From the NCBI GenBank assembly GCA_020024595.1, contig JAHHTO010000125.1:1-6990 (forward strand): 6,990 nucleotides of DNA, given 5' to 3'. The notes beneath the pieces are model-generated. The model ran no database searches. It was not told where the DNA came from and saw only the letters and a program-made list of their open reading frames with translations. Positions 1-5,741 of the stretch are shown piece by piece (within the stretch, counting starts at the first letter, position 1; every line of letters starts with the position of its first letter). This stretch comes from Schaedlerella sp. (GTDB lineage: Bacteria > Bacillota > Clostridia > Lachnospirales > Lachnospiraceae). The position numbers and the translations under genes are program-made.

Positions 1-369
1 AAGGTGATTGTTTCAGGTGGAAAGGGGAAGGGAGAAGATATTTCTGAGGCAGAGGCTATGTCTGAGAATCTGCTGAAACGCGGAATCCATGCAGAACGGA
101 TTTTGCGTGAAGAGATGTCTACATCTACAGAAGAAAATCTGCGGTTTTCAGCTGAGATCATCCAAAGAGAATCTGTAAGAGAGCCAGAGAATGGCGTAGT
201 GCTGGTAACCAACAGTTTTCATGTGTATCGGGCACTGATGTTGGGAAGGCAGATTGGCTATAAGAAGCTGGAAGGTCTGTCTGCTACATCCAATCCGGTT
301 TTGCAGCTGAACTATCTGATCAGGGAATTTTTTGCGATTATCTTGACAAAATTAAGAGCAATGATATAA
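1..369 (+). CDS. YdcF/DUF218-family (ElyC/SanA-like) protein, C-terminal part, 5' end outside window
   Basis: The reading frame is open from base 1 (Lys-Val-Ile-Val-Ser-Gly-Gly) to a TAA at 367-369, giving about 122 residues. The GTG at base 4 is probably an internal valine codon, because the strand IVSGGKGKGEDISEAEAM matches the interior of the DUF218 fold rather than an N-terminus. Family hallmarks visible are the SGG turn, the S-T-x-E-N segment (STSTEENLRFS) and the strand VLVTNSFHVYRA, all typical of YdcF/SanA/ElyC proteins. The hydrophobic end (NYLIREFFAIILTKL) also fits this family. Members are often membrane-anchored and have been linked in some bacteria to envelope or peptidoglycan-precursor functions, but the reaction of this one cannot be told. 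The last codons also encode the -35 and -10 boxes of the thrS leader promoter. Family assignment is fairly sure; function is not known. Confidence 0.8.
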   Translation, partial: KVIVSGGKGKGEDISEAEAMSENLLKRGIHAERILREEMSTSTEENLRFSAEIIQRESVREPENGVVLVTNSFHVYRALMLGRQIGYKKLEGLSATSNPVLQLNYLIREFFAIILTKLRAMI

Positions 370-372
370 AAT
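343..372 (+). promoter_or_regulatory. Predicted sigma-A promoter for the thrS T-box leader
   Basis: A perfect -35 box TTGACA lies at 343-348. The -10 could be TATAAA at 365-370 (16-base spacer) or TAAAAT at 367-372 (18-base spacer). Either puts the transcript start near 377-380, just before the first T-box helix. The promoter lies inside the end of the upstream coding sequence and its -10 covers that gene's stop codon. Assigned from consensus match and position only. Confidence 0.65.
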
Positions 373-379
373 AATAAAA

Positions 380-618
380 GATTGAAAACACGTTGAAGAG
401 AAGAGTAGAATGTGGAAAGAATACAGAGAGGGGAGTCATTGGCTGGAAGCTTCCTATTATAGAACCATTTGAAAACTACCTCTGAGTGGCTGCAAAACAG
501 TCCGGTGATCCCGTTATCATCATGAATGAAGTGGTTCCGGCATATGCCGGTACAATTAGGGTGGAACCGCGAGATGAGTACTCGTCCCTTTCTGTAGTGA
601 TACAGAAAGGGATTTTTT
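380..618 (+). ncRNA. T-box riboswitch leader, threonine-specific, controlling thrS
   Basis: The leader carries the conserved T-box motif AGGGTGGAACCGCG at 558-571, with the tRNA-binding bulge TGGA at 562-565. This would pair with a tRNA acceptor end having discriminator U. Stem I has the AGTA motif at 404-407, the AGAGAG bulge motif at 425-430 and a distal stem 431-435/450-454. On the 3' side GAAA (471-474) precedes ACT (475-477), which sits where the specifier codon lies in the B. subtilis glyQS leader as recalled. ACT is a Thr codon; ACC at 478-480 is an overlapping alternative. Below it, AGAG (402-405) pairs with CTCT (480-483). Stem III is the perfect hairpin 537-541/546-550 with loop ATAT. 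The antiterminator pairs 558-561 with 586-589 and 570-573 with 581-584, competing with the terminator at 586-611. Uncharged tRNA-Thr should favour read-through into thrS. Confidence 0.95.
586..618 (+). terminator. T-box leader intrinsic terminator
   Basis: A perfect 11-bp stem pairs 586-596 (CCCTTTCTGTA) with 601-611, closed by a GTGA tetraloop of GNRA type, and is followed by A then six T (613-618). The 5' arm shares CCCT with the antiterminator helix, so the two structures exclude each other as expected for T-box control. About 100 bases of untranslated leader remain before the thrS start. Confidence 0.93.
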
Positions 619-719
619 ATTTGACAGAGAAGTTCTGTTAATAAAAAGTTCAGAAGATGCAAGGCGATTTATCACTGCAGTGTTACAAATAGAATATTTA
701 TCAGAAGAGGAGAAAAACT

Positions 720-2648
720 ATGAAAATCACATTGAAAGATGGCTCTGTAAAAGAATATGCAGAGAGCAGACGTATCATTGAAATTGCCGCTGATATCAGT
801 GAAGGACTGGCAAGAATGGCAACGGCCGGAGAAGTGAACGGTGAAGTGGTAGACTTGAGAACTGTTGTGGAAGAAGACTGCGACTTAAATATTCTGACAT
901 TTAATGATGAGAAAGGAAAGGGTGCATTCCGTCATACAGCTTCTCATATTATGGCGCAGGCGATCAAGCGTCTTTATCCAGACACTAAACTGGCAATCGG
1001 ACCGTCAATTGACGATGGTTTCTATTATGATATTGACCGTGAGATACCAATTGTGGCAGAGGATTTGGAAAAAATAGAAGCAGAAATGCGGAAGATCGTG
1101 AAAGAAGCACTTTCAATCGAGCAGTTTACAATGCCAAGAAATGAAGCAATTGAATATTTTAAAGAAAAAGGTGAAATCTATAAAGTAGAGTTGATCGAAG
1201 ATCTTCCAGAGGATTCCGTGATCAGTTTTTACAGACAGGGAGAATTTACAGATCTCTGCGCAGGACCGCATTTGATGAATACAAAGAACGTGAAAGCAGT
1301 GAAACTGACAAGTCTGGCAGGTGCTTACTGGAGGGGCAGTGAGAAGAATAAGATGCTGCAGAGAATCTATGGAACTGCTTTTCCGAAGAAGGCAGAACTG
1401 GAAGAGCATCTTGCAATGATTGAAGAAGCTAAGAAGCGTGATCACAGACGTCTTGGAAAAGAACTGGGCCTGTTTATGATGCGTGATGAGGGACCAGGAT
1501 TCCCATTTTTCCTGCCAAAGGGAATGGTATTGAAAAACACGCTTCTGGATTATTGGAGAGAGATTCATACAAAGAATGACTATGTGGAGATCAACACTCC
1601 AATTATGTTGAGCAGACATCTTTGGGAAACTTCTGGGCACTGGGGACATTATAAAGAGAATATGTATACAACAGTGATTGACGAGGAAGACTTTGCAATC
1701 AAGCCGATGAACTGTCCGGGTGGTATTCTTGTATACCAGTCTGAACCACGTTCTTATCGTGATCTTCCAATTCGTATGGGAGAACTGGGTCTGGTTCATC
1801 GTCATGAGAAATCTGGTCAGCTTCATGGATTGATGCGTGTACGATGCTTTACACAGGACGATGCACATATATTTATGATGCCGGAGCAGATCCGGGACGA
1901 AATCAAGGGCGTTGCGAAACTGATTGATGAGGTATACAGTCTGTTTGGATTTAAGTACCATGTGGAACTTTCTACACGTCCGGAGGACAGCATGGGCAGT
2001 GATGAAGATTGGGAATTGGCAACAGATGCACTTCGCGGTGCGCTAGATGATCTGAGCCTTCCGTATGTAATAAATGAGGGAGATGGAGCATTCTACGGAC
2101 CGAAAATTGACTTCCATCTGCAGGATTCTATCGGAAGAACCTGGCAGTGTGGAACGATTCAGCTGGACTTCCAGCTTCCACTGCGTTTTGAACTGGAATA
2201 TACAGGAGCAGATGGGGAAAAACACCGTCCGATTATGATCCATCGTGTGGCATTTGGATCGATAGAGCGCTTTATCGGCATTTTGATCGAGCATTTTGCA
2301 GGAGCATTCCCGACATGGCTGTCTCCAGTACAGGTAAAAGTGCTGCCGATCTCCGATAAATATATGGATTATGCAGAAAAAGTACTGGCTGATTTGAAGG
2401 CTGAGGGAATTCGTGCAGAACTGGATTCTCGTGCAGAGAAGATCGGCTATAAAATTCGTGAGGCTCAGATGCAGAAGATTCCGTATATGCTGGTTGTAGG
2501 AGCGAAAGAAGAAGAAAGCGGACTTGTATCTGTCAGAAGCCGTTTTGAGGGAGACGAAGGTCAGAAACCGCTTGGTGAATTTGTTGCATCTATTCAAGAG
2601 GAAATTGCAGGTAAAATAGCAAGAGAAGTGAAACAAGAAGAGAAGTAA
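720..2648 (+). CDS. thrS: Threonyl-tRNA synthetase (ThrRS), full length
   Basis: This cytosolic class II synthetase charges tRNA-Thr with threonine and edits mis-attached serine. The 642 residues match the usual length of bacterial ThrRS. The domains in order are a TGS domain (about 1-61), an editing domain with HxxxH at His72 and His76 plus Cys180 and His184 in CAGPH, the class II catalytic core (about 240-530), and an anticodon-binding domain (about 535-635). Zinc ligands of the core are present: Cys332 in MNCPG, His383 in DDAHIF and His508 in IMIHRV. The motif 2 region is seen at RMGELGLVHRHEKSG (352-366). The start is supported by GAGGAG at 707-712, seven bases before ATG. Expression should follow threonine starvation through the T-box leader just upstream. 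No key residue is missing and there is no sign of truncation. Confidence 0.99.
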   Translation: MKITLKDGSVKEYAESRRIIEIAADISEGLARMATAGEVNGEVVDLRTVVEEDCDLNILTFNDEKGKGAFRHTASHIMAQAIKRLYPDTKLAIGPSIDDGFYYDIDREIPIVAEDLEKIEAEMRKIVKEALSIEQFTMPRNEAIEYFKEKGEIYKVELIEDLPEDSVISFYRQGEFTDLCAGPHLMNTKNVKAVKLTSLAGAYWRGSEKNKMLQRIYGTAFPKKAELEEHLAMIEEAKKRDHRRLGKELGLFMMRDEGPGFPFFLPKGMVLKNTLLDYWREIHTKNDYVEINTPIMLSRHLWETSGHWGHYKENMYTTVIDEEDFAIKPMNCPGGILVYQSEPRSYRDLPIRMGELGLVHRHEKSGQLHGLMRVRCFTQDDAHIFMMPEQIRDEIKGVAKLIDEVYSLFGFKYHVELSTRPEDSMGSDEDWELATDALRGALDDLSLPYVINEGDGAFYGPKIDFHLQDSIGRTWQCGTIQLDFQLPLRFELEYTGADGEKHRPIMIHRVAFGSIERFIGILIEHFAGAFPTWLSPVQVKVLPISDKYMDYAEKVLADLKAEGIRAELDSRAEKIGYKIREAQMQKIPYMLVVGAKEEESGLVSVRSRFEGDEGQKPLGEFVASIQEEIAGKIAREVKQEEK

Positions 2649-2649
2649 G

Positions 2650-2679
2650 CAGACAAATTAGAAATCTTATTACTATAAA
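2650..2679 (+). promoter_or_regulatory. Possible weak promoter for the DUF1540 gene
   Basis: A -10-like TATAAA at 2674-2679 lies 18 bases after CAGACA (2650-2655), which matches the -35 consensus at four of six positions. If real, the transcript would start near 2686 and carry the hairpin at 2704-2742 in its 5' leader. The match is weak, and transcription by read-through from thrS is an equal alternative. Confidence 0.3.
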
Positions 2680-2703
2680 AGAATAGAAACGGTCATATTG
2701 GGC

Positions 2704-2742
2704 AAAATGATAGCGTCAGTGTATACTGGCGCTATTCATTTT
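2704..2742 (+). terminator. Hairpin after thrS / before the DUF1540 gene, possible leaky terminator
   Basis: An 11-bp stem pairs 2710-2720 with 2725-2735 (one G-T wobble, loop GTAT). It extends by 6 bp more, 2704-2709 with 2737-2742, past a single bulged T at 2736. The outer arm supplies an A-run before and a T-run after the stem, as in bidirectional terminators, but the T-run is only four bases and is followed by ATAAAA. The hairpin ends just four bases before the AAAGGAGGAG ribosome site of the next gene. It may end thrS transcripts inefficiently or act as a leader structure of the DUF1540 mRNA. Confidence 0.5.
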
Positions 2743-2763
2743 ATAAAAAGGAGGAGTATCGTT

Positions 2764-3081
2764 ATGCCACAATTAAAATGTACCGTACAGACATGTGTAC
2801 ACAATAAACAGTTTTTATGTGATCTGGATACAATTGAGGTTGGTGGAAACAGTGCAAAGATTGCGGGAGAAACTTGTTGTGACAGTTTTCAGGAAAGAAA
2901 GGGAGACTCTTATTCGAATGTAACAGGAAGTTCTTCGGAGATTTCACAGATTGACTGCAAAGCGATGGACTGCAAATACAACGACCAGTGTAAATGTCAT
3001 GCAGGAAAAATCAGCGTGGAAGGAAGCCATGCCTGTGACTGTAAAGAAACGGAGTGCGCAACATTTGAATGCGGATGTTGA
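2764..3081 (+). CDS. Small cysteine-rich protein with two DUF1540 units
   Basis: The product has 105 residues and 14 cysteines. The N-terminal unit (about 4-42) has the DUF1540 pattern of C6, C11, C19, then I-x-V-x-G, an ETCCDSF end with C38 and C39. A Ser/Gly-rich linker (about 43-61) leads to a second unit (about 62-105) with C65, C70, C76, C78, then ISVEG, and C91, C93, C98, C103 and C105. Proteins of this family are common in Clostridia. The paired cysteines suggest metal, probably zinc, binding, but no biochemical role is established. No signal peptide or membrane segment is seen, so it is probably cytoplasmic. The ATG start is fixed by AAAGGAGGAG at 2747-2756, seven bases upstream; in-frame sequence further upstream runs through a hairpin and is unlikely to be translated. 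A strong terminator follows, so it is expressed alone or by read-through from thrS. Confidence 0.9.
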   Translation: MPQLKCTVQTCVHNKQFLCDLDTIEVGGNSAKIAGETCCDSFQERKGDSYSNVTGSSSEISQIDCKAMDCKYNDQCKCHAGKISVEGSHACDCKETECATFECGC

Positions 3082-3147
3082 GAATGAAAATGTTGCTGTA
3101 AGAGATTGGCGAAAGAGAGAAAAACATCTGATCGAAATAAAGTAGCA

Positions 3148-3194
3148 AAGGTGGAATTCCGAAATGATCATGACGGAGTTCCGCCTTCTTTTTT
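3148..3194 (+). terminator. Strong intrinsic terminator after the DUF1540 gene
   Basis: A 14-bp stem pairs 3148-3161 with 3174-3187, with two G-T wobbles and a 12-base loop, and is followed by CTTTTTT (3188-3194). The loop itself contains the palindrome ATGATCAT. It cleanly separates the thrS/DUF1540 region from the next transcription unit. Confidence 0.92.
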
Positions 3195-3208
3195 GATATT
3201 TTTGAAGG

Positions 3209-3238
3209 TTGACGTGGAAGCGAGTAACAGAGTATAAT
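3209..3238 (+). promoter_or_regulatory. Predicted sigma-A promoter of the AI-2E transporter-metA unit
   Basis: TTGACG at 3209-3214 and a perfect TATAAT at 3233-3238 are separated by 18 bases. The promoter lies just behind the strong terminator and gives a leader of about 90 bases. That leader holds a small perfect hairpin (3265-3270 with 3276-3281, loop TAGAA). No SAM riboswitch or T-box could be recognised in it. Confidence 0.8.
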
Positions 3239-3333
3239 TTATAAGAAGTAAATATGGAATCAGAAAAGGATAGAATCCTTTGAAAATACATATCAATCTA
3301 TGCATCAATTTATACAGAAAGGCGCTTGATAAA

Positions 3334-4689
3334 ATGAATGAAGAGACAGGACAGCAGAAACAGGGAAGAGATCCTTCCGGAAAAAAGAGTGGATATTATA
3401 TTAATCAGCCGGATTTTGGAAATCAAGGTCCATCTAAGTTGCGTCAGCAGTTAAACAGAGGTATGACGGCATTTGTTGTAATTATTGCTGGCATGTTCTG
3501 CTATTTTGCACTGCTTCGGATGGATGATATTTCAGAGATACTGAAGATGGTTTTTAATATTCTAAGACCAATTATCTACGGTCTTGCAATTGCATATCTT
3601 CTAAATCCGATTGTAAAGACGGTGGAACGATATCTGAAACCGCAGGTAGAAAAGTATTTTCCAAATTTGAAGAAGCCACAGCAGTTGTGCAGAAGTGTTG
3701 GAATTGCAGTTGCACTTGTGGTCATGTTTGCAATTTTCAGTGCATTGTGTAATATGCTGATTCCAGAGTTGTACCGCAGTATCCGCAACATGGTTCTGAC
3801 TGTTCCAGGACAGATTAATGAAGCACTTAAGGAAATCACAGAGATTATGTCGCAAGATACTGCATTGGGACAGTTTTTTACAACAATGCTGACAGAGGTA
3901 ACTGCATTTTTCCAGAACTGGATGCGAAGTGATCTGCTTTCTCAAATTAATGATTTTATGTCTCATCTGACAGAAGGAGTCTTTAATATTGTCAATGAAG
4001 TAATGAATGCAGTGATCGGTATTATTGTATCGGTCTATGTACTTTACAGCAAAGAAAAGTTTTCTATGCAGAGTAAAAAGATTATTTATGCTCTTTTTAA
4101 GCCGAGGCATGCGAATATGATTCTGCATCTGACCATTAAGAGTCATTCTATTTTTGGAGGATTCATTATCGGGAAGATTATTGATTCAGCAATTATTGGT
4201 GTACTTTGCTTTATCGGTCTGTCTGTTCTCAATATGCCGTATACGCTTCTTGTCAGTGTGATTGTAGGTGTGACAAATGTAATTCCGTTTTTTGGCCCTT
4301 ATATTGGTGCTATACCAAGTGCAATCCTGATCATGCTGTCAGATCCGAAAATGGGAATTTATTTTATTCTTTTTATTCTGGTATTACAGCAACTGGATGG
4401 TAATGTGATTGGCCCGAAGATTCTGGGAGATTCAACAGGTCTGTCGGCATTCTGGGTTATGTTTGCAATTCTTCTAGGGGGAGGATTGTTTGGTTTTGTT
4501 GGTATGATTCTTGGTGTTCCGACATTTGCTGTCATATACTATGTTGTAAATATGCTGATTAATCATAAATTAAAAAAGCGCAGGCTGCCGATTGAGACAG
4601 TATGTTATGATGAGTTCAGTTACGTTGATTCAGATGGAACTTATGTTCATTCTGAGAGAAATGAATTTAATGAAAATAAAGGGGAATAG
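3334..4689 (+). CDS. AI-2E family (PerM/TqsA-like) membrane transporter
   Basis: The product has 451 residues from ATG 3334. A hydrophilic N-terminus (1-42) is followed by membrane segments near 43-62, 72-90 and 119-143. A long extra-membrane stretch (about 144-220) comes next, then further segments near 222-238, 277-300, 303-335, 341-353 and 372-405, and a charged C-terminal tail of about 40 residues. Family signatures are VIPFFGPYIGAIPSA (316-330), QQLDGNVIGPKILG (352-365) and a Gly-rich final segment (LLGGGLFGFVGMILGVP). The family is named for the E. coli autoinducer-2 exporter TqsA, but other members move ions or have no known substrate, so the substrate here is open. An in-frame TTG at 3280 would add 18 residues lacking family character. 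ATG 3334 is preferred although its GAAAGG site (3317-3322) is 11 bases away. The gene ends two bases before metA, so the two are almost surely co-transcribed. Confidence 0.93.
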   Translation: MNEETGQQKQGRDPSGKKSGYYINQPDFGNQGPSKLRQQLNRGMTAFVVIIAGMFCYFALLRMDDISEILKMVFNILRPIIYGLAIAYLLNPIVKTVERYLKPQVEKYFPNLKKPQQLCRSVGIAVALVVMFAIFSALCNMLIPELYRSIRNMVLTVPGQINEALKEITEIMSQDTALGQFFTTMLTEVTAFFQNWMRSDLLSQINDFMSHLTEGVFNIVNEVMNAVIGIIVSVYVLYSKEKFSMQSKKIIYALFKPRHANMILHLTIKSHSIFGGFIIGKIIDSAIIGVLCFIGLSVLNMPYTLLVSVIVGVTNVIPFFGPYIGAIPSAILIMLSDPKMGIYFILFILVLQQLDGNVIGPKILGDSTGLSAFWVMFAILLGGGLFGFVGMILGVPTFAVIYYVVNMLINHKLKKRRLPIETVCYDEFSYVDSDGTYVHSERNEFNENKGE

Positions 4690-4691
4690 TT

Positions 4692-5612
4692 ATGCCAATA
4701 CGTGTTCAGAATGATTTACCAGTAAAAGAAATATTGGAACATGAAAATATATTTGTGATGGATGAGTACCGTGCAGCACATCAGGATATTCGCCCAATTA
4801 ATATCGGGTTGTTGAATCTGATGCCTTTAAAGGAAGATACAGAACTGCAGATTTTGCGCTCTCTTTCCAATACGCCGCTGCAAGTGGATGTAACCTTTGT
4901 AAGAATGACAAGCCATGTGTCAAAAAATACGTCTACCAGTCATATTTTCAAGTTTTACGAGGCTTTTGAAGAAATTAGAGATCAGAAATTCGATGGATTT
5001 ATTATTACCGGAGCACCGGTGGAACAGATCGAATTTGAAGAAGTGGATTATTGGGAAGAATTGAAAGAGATTATGGAGTGGACGAAGAGGAATGTAACTT
5101 CTACACTGCATCTTTGTTGGGGGGCTCAGGCTGGGCTTTATTATCATTATGGTATTTGCAAAGAGATGCTTCCAAAGAAATTGTCCGGCGTATATCGTCA
5201 TCGTGTCAGAAATCATAAGATTCCTCTTGTCAGAGGATTTGATGATGTATTCATGGCACCTCATTCCAGACATACAGAAGTAGCACAGAACATTTTGGAG
5301 GCAGATGAGAGAATCACAATTCTGGCGGATTCTCTGCAAGCAGGAGTATTTTTGTGTATGGCACAAGAAGGTCGGCAGATTTTTGTAATGGGACATCCTG
5401 AGTATGACAGAATGACACTGGATCTGGAGTACAAAAGGGATGTAGAACGTGGATTGCATCCACAGATCCCGGAGAACTATTATCCCGATGATGACCCGGA
5501 AAATAAGCCCGTGCTGACGTGGAGAGCTCATGCAAATAATCTTTATACGAATTGGCTCAACTATTATGTATATCAAGCAACACCGTATGATTTGTACGGA
5601 ACACCATTTTAA
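4692..5612 (+). CDS. metA: Homoserine O-acetyltransferase of the MetA type (Glu111 form)
   Basis: This cytosolic enzyme acylates the hydroxyl group of L-homoserine, the first committed step of methionine synthesis. The 306 residues are the usual MetA length and align without gaps to known positions: Lys47 in LMPLKEDTE, the nucleophile Cys142 in HLCWGAQAG, and His235 and Glu237 in GHPEYDR. Arg249 is also present. Position 111 is Glu (GAPVEQIEF), where the E. coli succinyl enzyme has Gly. Published work on Bacillus MetA ties Glu111 to acetyl-CoA use, so the common label 'homoserine O-succinyltransferase' is probably wrong here. The start has AAAGGGGA (4678-4685) six bases upstream, lying inside the end of the transporter gene, which implies coupled translation. 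No intrinsic terminator was found after its stop codon. Methionine-dependent control is not visible in the short leader of the unit. Confidence 0.97.
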   Translation: MPIRVQNDLPVKEILEHENIFVMDEYRAAHQDIRPINIGLLNLMPLKEDTELQILRSLSNTPLQVDVTFVRMTSHVSKNTSTSHIFKFYEAFEEIRDQKFDGFIITGAPVEQIEFEEVDYWEELKEIMEWTKRNVTSTLHLCWGAQAGLYYHYGICKEMLPKKLSGVYRHRVRNHKIPLVRGFDDVFMAPHSRHTEVAQNILEADERITILADSLQAGVFLCMAQEGRQIFVMGHPEYDRMTLDLEYKRDVERGLHPQIPENYYPDDDPENKPVLTWRAHANNLYTNWLNYYVYQATPYDLYGTPF

Positions 5613-5677
5613 TGCAGGATTTCATCAAGTGGTACAGAAAGAGCATTAACAGCAGAAGAATGATTCATACTTTCGGG

Positions 5678-5706
5678 TTGAATAAATGAATATGAAATGA
5701 TATAAT
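5678..5706 (+). promoter_or_regulatory. Predicted sigma-A promoter of the CorC/hemolysin-family gene
   Basis: TTGAAT (5678-5683) and a perfect TATAAT (5701-5706) are separated by an ideal 17 bases. The expected start near 5712-5714 gives a very short leader of about 29 bases. The -10 overlaps the left arm of the inverted repeat at 5704-5734. Confidence 0.8.
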
Positions 5707-5734
5707 CCTCTTAAAATTTTATTTTAGGAGGATT
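5704..5734 (+). repeat. Inverted repeat joining the -10 box to the ribosome binding site
   Basis: Arm 5704-5717 pairs with arm 5721-5734 over 14 bp with a single T-G wobble and a three-base TTT loop. The left arm begins inside TATAAT and the right arm holds the ribosome site TAGGAGG (5725-5731). In a transcript read through from metA the whole hairpin can form and hide the ribosome site. A transcript begun at the local promoter lacks most of the left arm and can keep only a weak A-T stem. There is no T-run after it, so it is not a normal terminator. It could instead be an operator. Confidence 0.8.
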
Positions 5735-5741
5735 AATTATT

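Noticed and set aside
621..626. A perfect TTGACA just after the T-box terminator, as a second thrS promoter
   Set aside because: No -10-like hexamer lies 16-18 bases downstream (644-649 is AAAAAG or similar), so it is probably chance.
1113..1961. A 282-codon open frame on the minus strand inside thrS
   Set aside because: It lies wholly antisense to a certain gene, has no recognisable domain and has Ser/His/Phe-rich low-quality composition typical of a mirror frame.
2951..3145. A 64-codon + strand frame overlapping the DUF1540 gene
   Set aside because: It is an out-of-frame reading of the DUF1540 coding sequence, without a convincing ribosome site or homology.
3280..3333. A TTG start giving an 18-residue longer AI-2E transporter
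   Set aside because: The extra residues overlap a leader hairpin and lack family character; ATG 3334 gives a normal N-terminus.
3239..3333. A SAM riboswitch or other methionine-responsive leader before the transporter-metA unit
   Set aside because: The leader is only about 90 bases with one 6-bp hairpin and no terminator, and no S-box or T-box motif was seen.
5613..5677. An intrinsic terminator after metA
   Set aside because: No stable stem followed by a T-run could be found in this stretch.
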